From JAFCUW01 sp049898325 (GTDB lineage Bacteria > Pseudomonadota > Gammaproteobacteria > Burkholderiales > Burkholderiaceae_D): a DNA stretch of 64,000 nucleotides. Position 1 is the first letter of the stretch. Each line of letters starts with the position of its first letter. The notes under the pieces are model-generated. The model was given only the letters and a program-made list of their open reading frames with translations. It ran no database searches and was not told where the DNA came from. Shown here piece after piece: positions 57,564 through 64,000 of this stretch. The stretch is taken from the NCBI RefSeq assembly GCF_049898325.1, contig NZ_JAFCXL010000004.1, positions 186,001-250,000 on the forward strand, given 5' to 3'. A program made the position numbers and the translations under genes.

Positions 57564-58193
57564 ATGAAACCCTTCGACCGTCGCGCCATCGCCGCTTTCC
57601 TCTGCTTTACCGCCACGCTGGCGCAGGCATCGAGCCTGGCCGTGCTGGTGCAGGATGGCGCCGGCAAGGCGCTGGCGGACACCGTGGTGTATGCCGAGCA
57701 AGGCGGCCTGGTGGCACAGAAATCGCCGAAAGGCGCCATCATCGAACAGCGCGGCCTGAAATTCCTGCCGCTGGTGAGCGTGGTGCAGGCGGGCGCCACC
57801 GTCAGTTTCCCCAACAATGACAAGGTCCGCCACCACATCTATTCCTTTTCGCCCGCCAAGAAATTCGACCAGAAGCTCTATTCCGGCGCCGCCGCCAGCA
57901 CCCAGGTGTTCGACAAGGCCGGCACGGTGGTGTTGGGTTGCAATATTCACGACCGCATGATTGCCTACGTCAAGGTGGTCGACACGCCATTTTTCGCCCG
58001 CACGGACGCCGACGGCGTGGCCCGCATCGAGCTGCCGGCCGGCAAATACACGCTGAGCGCCTGGCACTTCAACCAGGTCGCCGGCGCCGCCGCGGAACAG
58101 CAGGTCACGGTCAAGCAGGGCGAAGCGGCCACCGCCGCCAGCTACAAGCTGGCCGTCAAGGCGGTCGCCGAGGGCGAGGGCGCGGGATACTGA
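57564..58193 (+). CDS. Periplasmic cupredoxin-like protein
   Basis: A 209-residue exported protein (signal peptide to about residue 22) with a plastocyanin-type fold at about 70-135. Candidate copper ligands are His in NDKVRHHIYSF, and Cys, His and Met in VLGCNIHDRMIAYV, which matches a type 1 copper site. A C-terminal carboxypeptidase-regulatory-like segment follows (ADGVARIELPAGKYTLSAWH). Often called methylamine-utilisation-protein-like. Its stop is two bases from the start of a GGDEF-EAL gene, so it may be a sensory or redox partner for that protein. Confidence 0.85.
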   Translation: MKPFDRRAIAAFLCFTATLAQASSLAVLVQDGAGKALADTVVYAEQGGLVAQKSPKGAIIEQRGLKFLPLVSVVQAGATVSFPNNDKVRHHIYSFSPAKKFDQKLYSGAAASTQVFDKAGTVVLGCNIHDRMIAYVKVVDTPFFARTDADGVARIELPAGKYTLSAWHFNQVAGAAAEQQVTVKQGEAATAASYKLAVKAVAEGEGAGY

Positions 58194-58195
58194 GC

Positions 58196-60694
58196 ATGAA
58201 AGCACGCGCGAGATGGGGTTTCCGTAGCCTGGAAGGGCGCATCGCCACGCTGTTCCTGGTGCTGATCATCGTGCTGCAGGTGGTCGGCCTGGTGGTCATT
58301 CAGCGGGGCATCGACAACAACGGCCGCAACGCCATCGCCACCGAACTGGCCAACGGCGAAAAAGTGCTGCGCAATCTGATCGAGCAGAACACCGCGAAGC
58401 GCCGCTTCAGCGCCCAGGTGCTGGCGCGCGACACCGGCTTCGTGCAGGCGGTCGGCAACGACAACAGCGGCGACCAGGAAACCATCCGCTCGGCGCTCGA
58501 CAACAGCGCCCGCCGCGCGCGCGCCTCGCTGTCCATGCTGGTCGACGGCAACCGCAAGATCAAGGTCAGCAGCGTCGCCGGCACCGATCCGGCGCTCGAA
58601 CAACTGGTGCTGTCCCTGCTCGACCAGGGCGACGGCGCCAGCGCCACCGCAGTGGTGGGCGGGCGCCCGTTCCAGATCATCGTCACCCCCGTCAAGGCGC
58701 CCATCACCATCGCCTGGGTGGTGATGGGCTTTGCCATCGATGGCCAGCTCGCGCGCGACATGAAAGCGCTGTCGGCGCTGGAAGTGGCGATCCTGGCGCG
58801 CGCCGCCGACGGCGCCTGGTTGCCCGTCGAAGCGACCGTGCCCGCGCCAGAGACGGCTGCCATCGCCCGCCAGCTGGGACCGACACTGGCGCCCGCCTTC
58901 GACGTCACCATCAAGGACAGCCGCTACAGCGCGCGCCTGGTCGACATCGGCGCGCCCGGCGCGGGGCACGTCTCCGTCCTGCTGGCGCGCTCGATCGAGG
59001 ACGCGGTGGCCGAATATGCCCGCCTCGAACGCAGCCTGGTGCTGCTGACGGTGATCGGCATCATCGTCGCGATCGTGGCCAGCGTGTTCACCGCCAAGCG
59101 CATCGCCCAGCCCTTGCGCGAGCTGGCCGGCATCGCCCGCCGCCTTGAACTGGGCGACTACCGCGCCCAGACGGGCCTGGACCGCACCGACGAAATCGGC
59201 GCGCTGGCCAAGGCCTTCGACAGCATGCGCGACGCCATCGCCCGGCGCGAGCAGGAAATCGGCCGCCTCGCGTACTGGGACACCCTGACCAATTTGCCCA
59301 ACCGGGCCCAGTTCGTGATGCTGCTGGGAGAAGCGCTGGACCAGGCGCGCAAGCACGACGGCTCGGTGTACGTGCTGATGATGGACCTGGACCGCTTCAA
59401 GCACGTCAACGACGTCATGGGCCACACCTTTGGCGACGCCCTGCTGCGCCAGGTGGCCGAACGGCTGCAGCAGCAGGTCGTGCGGGCCCATCTCGATGGC
59501 CACGTGGCGCGCCTGGGCGGCGACGAATTCGCCGTGCTGCTGCCGGGCGTCGACCTGCATGGCGTCCTGGCCACCGCCGCCGCCATCCTGCAGGCGCTCG
59601 AGCAGCCCCTGTCGCTGGAAGACCAGACCGTCGACATCGGCGCGGGCCTGGGCATTGCCGGCTTCCCCGCGCACGGCGCCGACGCCGAGTCGCTGCTGTC
59701 GATGGCCGAAGTGGCGATGTACACGGCCAAGCAGAGAAACGACGGCGCCGTGGTGTACGACGCCCTGATCGACAAGTCGAGTGCCAACAGCCTGTCGCTG
59801 CTGACGGAACTGCGCAACGCCATCGAAAACAATGAATTCCGCCTGCACGTGCAGCCGAAGATGAAGCTCGATACGGGCGAAGTGGTGGGCGTCGAGTCGC
59901 TGGTGCGCTGGGTCCATCCCGAGCGGGGCAATGTATTTCCCGATGAATTCATCCCCTTCGCCGAGCAGACCGGCTTCATCCGCGTGCTCACGCGCTGGGT
60001 GCTCGAGCAGTCGGCCGCCCTGTGCCGCGACCTGGCCGCCCAGGGCATCGACCTGAAGGTGTCGGTGAACCTGTCCACGCGCGACTTGCTCGACCAGGAC
60101 CTGCCCAACAAGTTCGCCGAGATCCTGCGCCGCCACCAGGTGGCGCCGGCATCGTTTTGCCTCGAAATCACCGAGAGCGCCATCATGGACGACCCGGTGC
60201 GCGCCCAGCAGACCCTCGAACGCCTGCACGCGATGGGCGTCGACCTGTCGATCGACGATTTCGGCACCGGCTATTCGTCGCTGGCCTACCTCAAGCGCTT
60301 GCCCGTGGACGAGCTGAAAATCGATAAATCGTTTGTCCTGAATATGGAAAACGACATTGGCGACACCAAGATCGTCCGCTCGACCATCGACCTCGGACAC
60401 AATATGGGCTTGCGGGTGGTGGCCGAGGGGATCGAGAGCGAAGCCGTGTGGCGCCTGCTGGCGGCGCTGGGCTGCGACCAGGGCCAGGGCTACTTCATGA
60501 GCCGCGCCATCCCCGGCGACCAGCTGGTCCAGTGGATCCGGCAGTGGGTGCCGCCGGTGCGCTCGGCGCTGCCGTATGCGTCCCATTCGTCCACCGTGTC
60601 CACCGTGTCCACCGTGTCCACCGTGTCCACCGCGCCCAACCGGCCCGGCGACAGTGCCGACCTGCTCTCGCTGGGGAACGGCCAGGCCCGATAA
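58196..60694 (+). CDS. Membrane GGDEF-EAL c-di-GMP enzyme
   Basis: An 832-residue protein: helix at about 18-36, periplasmic sensor domain (40-275), second helix (282-305), HAMP (305-357), GGDEF (about 360-520; LARLGGDEFAVLL near 440) and EAL (about 545-790). The cyclase motif GGDEF is intact. The phosphodiesterase motif reads ESLVRW in place of EALxRW, but the catalytic Glu and later residues (VSVNLS, LEITES, DDFGTGYSSLAYLKRL, LKIDKSF, GIESEA) are kept, so both activities are possible. A low-complexity (STV)n tail follows. It is directly downstream of the cupredoxin gene. Confidence 0.93.
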   Translation: MKARARWGFRSLEGRIATLFLVLIIVLQVVGLVVIQRGIDNNGRNAIATELANGEKVLRNLIEQNTAKRRFSAQVLARDTGFVQAVGNDNSGDQETIRSALDNSARRARASLSMLVDGNRKIKVSSVAGTDPALEQLVLSLLDQGDGASATAVVGGRPFQIIVTPVKAPITIAWVVMGFAIDGQLARDMKALSALEVAILARAADGAWLPVEATVPAPETAAIARQLGPTLAPAFDVTIKDSRYSARLVDIGAPGAGHVSVLLARSIEDAVAEYARLERSLVLLTVIGIIVAIVASVFTAKRIAQPLRELAGIARRLELGDYRAQTGLDRTDEIGALAKAFDSMRDAIARREQEIGRLAYWDTLTNLPNRAQFVMLLGEALDQARKHDGSVYVLMMDLDRFKHVNDVMGHTFGDALLRQVAERLQQQVVRAHLDGHVARLGGDEFAVLLPGVDLHGVLATAAAILQALEQPLSLEDQTVDIGAGLGIAGFPAHGADAESLLSMAEVAMYTAKQRNDGAVVYDALIDKSSANSLSLLTELRNAIENNEFRLHVQPKMKLDTGEVVGVESLVRWVHPERGNVFPDEFIPFAEQTGFIRVLTRWVLEQSAALCRDLAAQGIDLKVSVNLSTRDLLDQDLPNKFAEILRRHQVAPASFCLEITESAIMDDPVRAQQTLERLHAMGVDLSIDDFGTGYSSLAYLKRLPVDELKIDKSFVLNMENDIGDTKIVRSTIDLGHNMGLRVVAEGIESEAVWRLLAALGCDQGQGYFMSRAIPGDQLVQWIRQWVPPVRSALPYASHSSTVSTVSTVSTVSTAPNRPGDSADLLSLGNGQAR
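60590..60634 (+). repeat. In-frame 9-bp tandem repeat, TCCACCGTG
   Basis: Four perfect copies and one with a single change, encoding Ser-Thr-Val repeats in the tail of the GGDEF-EAL protein. The unit is a multiple of three, so copy number can change without frameshift. Confidence 0.93.
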
Positions 60695-60829
60695 TCGCCC
60701 GCCGGCGCGGCCACTGGCCCGCGACGCCCGATTCTGCCGTTAAAGATTGTTTTTATCGGTCGAATGATGGTTTAGAATCGGATTGGCTCAACAACCGGGC
60801 CTTCCGTCTACGCTTCTTCGAGAGTTCAT

Positions 60830-63001
60830 ATGCATATCAAGCATGCTTCGCTGGCAGTGACCCTGCTGGCGACCTTCGGCGCCAATGCGCTGGCCCAGAC
60901 CTGCCCGCCGTCGCCCGGCGCGCTCGCGCCGCTGACCTACCCGGTCAGTAAAAAAGTCGACCAGACCGACTCCTACCATGGCACCGTCGTCGCCGACCCC
61001 TACCGCTGGCTTGAGGACGCCAACAGCGCCGACACCAAGCAGTGGGTGGACGCCCAGAACCTGGTCACGCAAGCCTACCTGGGCCAGATTCCCGCGCGCG
61101 CGGCCATCAAGCAGCGCCTGACCGCCCTGTGGAACTACGAGCGCTACAGCGTGCCCTACAAGGAAGGCGGCCGCTACTTCTACAGCCGCAACGACGGCCT
61201 GCAGAACCAGTCGGTGCTCTACACCATGAACAAGATCAGCGACACGCCGCGCGTGCTGCTCGACCCGAACACCCTGTCCGCCGATGGCACGGTGGCGCTG
61301 TCGGGCACCGCCGTGAGCCCGGACGGCAAGCTGCTCGCCTACGGCACCTCGGCTTCCGGCTCGGACTGGAACGAGTGGCGCGTGCGCGACATCGCCAGCG
61401 GCGCCGATAACGGCGACGTCATCAAGTGGGTCAAGTTTTCCTCGACCGCCTGGACGCGCGACGGCAAGGGCTTCTTCTACAGCCGCTACGACGAGCCGAA
61501 CGAGGCCACCAAGCTGGCCGACGCCAACTTCAACCACAAGGTGTATTACCACCTGGTGGGCACGCCGCAGTCTGCCGACACCCTGGTCTACCAGCGCCCC
61601 GATCAAAAAGCCTGGCTGCTCAGCGCCCAGGTCACCGACGATGGCCGCTACCTGTTGATCAGCGCCTCGAACGGCAGCGCGCGCACCAACGCCGTCTTCA
61701 TCAAGGACCTGAACAAACCGGCCGGCGCGGTGACGGCGCTGCTCGATCGCTTCGACGCCGGCTACCACTTCGTCGACAACGATGGCGCGCTGTTCTACTT
61801 CACCACCGACAATGGCGCCCCGCGCAAGCGCCTGGTCGCCATCGACCTGGCCCGGCCGCATGAGAAACAGTGGAAAACCCTGGTGCCGGAAAGCGAACAG
61901 ACGCTGCAATCGGTGTCGATGCTCAACCGCCAGTTCGTCGCCCAGTACCTGGCCGACGCCCACAGCATGGTCAAAGTATTCGGCCGCGACGGCAAGGCGC
62001 TGCGCGAAATGGCGCTGCCGGGCCTGGGCTCGGTGTCCGGCTTCGGCGGCAAGAAAGGCGACAAGGAGACCTTCTATTCCTACACGGGCTTCACCACGCC
62101 GGCGACGATCTACCGGCTCGACCTGGCATCGGGCGCGTCCAGCGTGCTGCGCCAGCCAAAGGTAGATTTCGATCCCGCCGCCTACGAAACGCGCCAGCAG
62201 TTCTTCACCAGCCGCGACGGCACCAAGGTGCCGATGTTCATCGTCTCGAAAAAGGGCCTGAAGCGCGACGGCAGCAATCCCACCTACCTGTACGGCTACG
62301 GCGGCTTCAATATTTCGCTCACGCCCGCCTTCTCGGCGGCCAATATCGCGTGGATGGAAATGGGCGGCGTCTACGTGCTGGCCAATCTGCGCGGCGGCGG
62401 CGAGTACGGCGAAGCCTGGCATGACGCCGGCACCAAGCTGCAAAAGCAGAATGTGTTCGACGACTTCATCGGCGCGGCCGAATGGCTGATCGCCAACAAG
62501 GTCACCTCGCCGGCCAAGCTGGCCGTCGGCGGCGGCAGCAATGGTGGCCTGCTGGTGGGTGCGGCCATCACCCAGCGCCCCGAACTGTTCGGCGCGGCGA
62601 TTCCCCAGGTGGGCGTGATGGACATGCTGCGCTTTCAAAAGTTTACCATCGGCTGGGCCTGGGTCAGCGACTACGGCTCCTCGGATGACGCCGAACAGTT
62701 CAAGGCGCTCTACAAGTACTCGCCCCTGCACAACCTGAAAGCGGGCGCCTGCCTGCCCGCCACCATGGTCACCACGGCCGATCACGACGACCGCGTGGTG
62801 CCGGCGCACAGCTTCAAGTTTGCCGCCGCCGCGCAGGCCGCGCAGGCGTCGGGCAATCCGGTGATCATCCGCATCGACACCAAGGCCGGTCATGGCGCCG
62901 GCAAACCGACCGACAAGCAGATCGAGGAAGTGGCCGACCGCTGGGGCTTTCTGACGCGCGCCCTGAACATGGACGTGCCGGCCAAGGTGGCGGCGCAGTA
63001 A
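60830..63001 (+). CDS. Prolyl oligopeptidase-family serine peptidase (S9A)
   Basis: A 723-residue peptidase with a signal peptide (SLAVTLLATFGANALA). A seven-bladed propeller follows (about 80-440; starting after TYPVSKKVDQTDSYHG) and then an alpha/beta-hydrolase domain. Catalytic residues are Ser570 in GGGSNGGLL, the Asp in ADHDDRVVPAHS near 653, and His688 in KAGHGAG. It cleaves short proline-containing peptides after Pro, here in the periplasm. A -10-like TAGAAT lies at 60773-60778. Length is normal for the family. Confidence 0.95.
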   Translation: MHIKHASLAVTLLATFGANALAQTCPPSPGALAPLTYPVSKKVDQTDSYHGTVVADPYRWLEDANSADTKQWVDAQNLVTQAYLGQIPARAAIKQRLTALWNYERYSVPYKEGGRYFYSRNDGLQNQSVLYTMNKISDTPRVLLDPNTLSADGTVALSGTAVSPDGKLLAYGTSASGSDWNEWRVRDIASGADNGDVIKWVKFSSTAWTRDGKGFFYSRYDEPNEATKLADANFNHKVYYHLVGTPQSADTLVYQRPDQKAWLLSAQVTDDGRYLLISASNGSARTNAVFIKDLNKPAGAVTALLDRFDAGYHFVDNDGALFYFTTDNGAPRKRLVAIDLARPHEKQWKTLVPESEQTLQSVSMLNRQFVAQYLADAHSMVKVFGRDGKALREMALPGLGSVSGFGGKKGDKETFYSYTGFTTPATIYRLDLASGASSVLRQPKVDFDPAAYETRQQFFTSRDGTKVPMFIVSKKGLKRDGSNPTYLYGYGGFNISLTPAFSAANIAWMEMGGVYVLANLRGGGEYGEAWHDAGTKLQKQNVFDDFIGAAEWLIANKVTSPAKLAVGGGSNGGLLVGAAITQRPELFGAAIPQVGVMDMLRFQKFTIGWAWVSDYGSSDDAEQFKALYKYSPLHNLKAGACLPATMVTTADHDDRVVPAHSFKFAAAAQAAQASGNPVIIRIDTKAGHGAGKPTDKQIEEVADRWGFLTRALNMDVPAKVAAQ

Positions 63002-63070
63002 AGAAGCGCGGGCGGGATCGGGGCTGGACTGGCCGATCCCGCTGTGATGGGCTAAAACCGGGAAATCACC

Positions 63071-63241
63071 ATGAAAATCGGGAAGAAAAGTAACACCATC
63101 GCCGGGCGCCTGCTCATTGCGTCCGGCCTGATGTTTTTTGTCGCCGCCGCCATCACGCCCCTGCCGGCCTTCGCCGGGGTGGGCTGCGCCATGCTGGTGA
63201 TCGGCGTCGCCGTCGGCCGCAAGGGGCAGGGCGCCGCCTGA
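63071..63241 (+). CDS. Small two-helix membrane protein (56 residues)
   Basis: ATG 63071 opens a 56-codon frame: a basic start (MKIGKKSNTIAGR), a hydrophobic helix (LLIASGLMFFVAAAITPL), a short turn, a second hydrophobic helix (GVGCAMLVIGVAVG) and a basic end (RKGQGAA). The layout is that of real small bacterial membrane proteins. The ribosome site is weak (GGGAAA). No family is recognised. It directly precedes repeat element B. Confidence 0.55.
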   Translation: MKIGKKSNTIAGRLLIASGLMFFVAAAITPLPAFAGVGCAMLVIGVAVGRKGQGAA

Positions 63242-63250
63242 CTGGCAGCA

Positions 63251-63418
63251 CTAGCAGCCTGTCGGACTTAGGATCGTCAGCTGCAAAAATACCTGGGACG
63301 GGCCATATTTCGCCGCTTTCTCGGTCAATAGCTCGCTATTGACACTGCGAAATCGTCAAAATCTGTCCTCGCCCAGCTATTTTTTCGCTATGACTCCCTA
63401 AGCCCGACAGGCTGCTAG
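63251..63418. repeat. 168-bp palindromic element B (MITE/REP-like)
   Basis: Ends are 22-bp inverted repeats with one mismatch (CTAGCAGCCTGTCGGACTTA at the left; the complement at 63397-63418). A central perfect hairpin GTCAATAGC-tc-GCTATTGAC lies at 63324-63343, and internal parts (ATTTCGC/GCGAAAT) also pair. It is non-coding. Its right end supplies the TAG stop codon of the neighbouring XRE-cupin gene. Confidence 0.85.
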
Positions 63419-64000
63419 CGGTGCACCACCACCAGCAGCGCCTTGGCCTCGGTCTTGCCGGCGTTGCGGATCACGTGGTCCTGGTCGGCCAGGTAGCGGG
63501 CGGTGGCGCCGTTCTTGATTTTTTTTCTGACCGATCCCACTTCCAGTTCGACCGCGCCATGCAGCACCGTCAGGTGTTCGCCGGTGCCGGGATCGTGCGC
63601 CTGCGAGGCCAGTTCGCCCCCCGGCGCCAGCGTCAGTTCATACCATTCGTACTTGCCGGCCAGGTCCATGGGGCCGAGGATGCGCAGCACGTAACCGGCG
63701 TGGTTGCCCGGCAGGGTCGGGGTTTCGTGGGCGTCAAGCACGCGGATCGGCTCGACCTCGCGCGTTTGCGCCGTCAGCAGTTCGCCGATCGCCACCCCCA
63801 GCGCATTGGCCAGGCGCCAGGTGATGGCGATGGTGGGATTGGCTTTCTCACGCTCGATTTGCGATAACATCGACTTTGACACCCCGGCTATGCGCGACAG
63901 GTCTTCCAGGGTCAGCCCGCGCGCCAGGCGCAGGCGCTGCAAGGTGGCGCCCACTTCCGGCGGCGCATTGGTGGCGGCAAGGGGCGCGGCGGACAGGGAA
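63415..64000 (-). CDS. XRE-cupin transcription regulator (5' end outside window)
   Basis: A helix-turn-helix domain at the front (LQRLRLARGLTLEDLSRIAGVSKSMLSQIEREKANPTI) and a cupin domain at about 100-178 (YELTLAPGGELASQAHDPGTGEHLTVLHGAVEL). XRE-cupin proteins typically sense small molecules and control uptake or polyamine/amino-acid genes. A GTG at 63952-63954 could start a 179-residue protein, but the frame stays open to the window edge with a family-like lead (SAAPLAATNAPPEVGATL), so the true start is probably beyond 64000. The stop codon overlaps repeat element B. Confidence 0.87.
   Translation of the reverse strand, partial: SLSAAPLAATNAPPEVGATLQRLRLARGLTLEDLSRIAGVSKSMLSQIEREKANPTIAITWRLANALGVAIGELLTAQTREVEPIRVLDAHETPTLPGNHAGYVLRILGPMDLAGKYEWYELTLAPGGELASQAHDPGTGEHLTVLHGAVELEVGSVRKKIKNGATARYLADQDHVIRNAGKTEAKALLVVVHR

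Overview
The window is GC-rich chromosomal DNA from a Gram-negative bacterium (TonB receptor, outer-membrane efflux protein, PepSY/ApbE system, Oxalobacteraceae-like gene content). A Burkholderiales betaproteobacterium of the Massilia/Duganella/Janthinobacterium type is the best guess; this is inference from gene content, not a database result. No rRNA, tRNA, CRISPR array or insertion sequence was recognised.

Layout. 1-3716: an AT-richer membrane acyltransferase facing a secreted glycoside hydrolase, probably the edge of an exopolysaccharide region. 3717-4668: a non-coding stretch with a heptamer tandem repeat. 4669-8693: a four-gene electron-transfer operon (PepSY protein, DUF2271 protein with an apparent FMN-attachment motif, PepSY/flavodoxin/reductase fusion, ApbE flavin transferase). 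8776-43846: a large stress and low-oxygen block: tandem UspA, a MacAB/outer-membrane efflux operon, two three-BON-domain proteins, class I aldolase, L,D-transpeptidase, P-type ATPase, DUF1269-like membrane protein, AdhP-type alcohol dehydrogenase coupled to an RbbA-type exporter, PRC-barrel protein, a DnaK, phosphotransacetylase, a dihydroorotate-dehydrogenase-like protein, pyruvate:ferredoxin oxidoreductase, a GltD-like Fe-S oxidoreductase, an MFS transporter, two Crp-family regulators without Fnr cysteines, a TonB receptor and an Old Yellow Enzyme. The gene set strongly recalls the low-oxygen-activated (lxa) locus described in Burkholderia cenocepacia.

The most interesting signal is a shared promoter element, consensus AAAGCGCGCAARCACACWG. 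It occurs at nine places, each upstream of and oriented towards one of these transcription units. At eight of nine sites a -10-like hexamer with A at position 2 and T at position 6 lies 20 or 21 bases downstream. That puts the element near -42, the usual class II activator position. One site precedes the first Crp-family gene. I infer that the block is one regulon controlled by one or both Crp-like proteins.

45025-51640: a VOC protein, then a six-gene stressosome operon (RsbR, RsbS, RsbT, a HATPase-SpoIIE fusion, a histidine kinase with a degenerate RsbT-like front end, and a hybrid kinase). 52044-63241: MarR and LacI regulators, a YegD-like Hsp70, a DnaQ-like exonuclease, a Sel1-repeat protein, a cupredoxin-like protein followed directly by a GGDEF-EAL protein, a prolyl oligopeptidase and a 56-residue membrane protein. 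63415-64000: an XRE-cupin regulator running off the right edge. Two palindromic mobile-type repeats (51716-51873 and 63251-63418) and two gene relics (20460-21049 and 40155-40465) mark past rearrangement.
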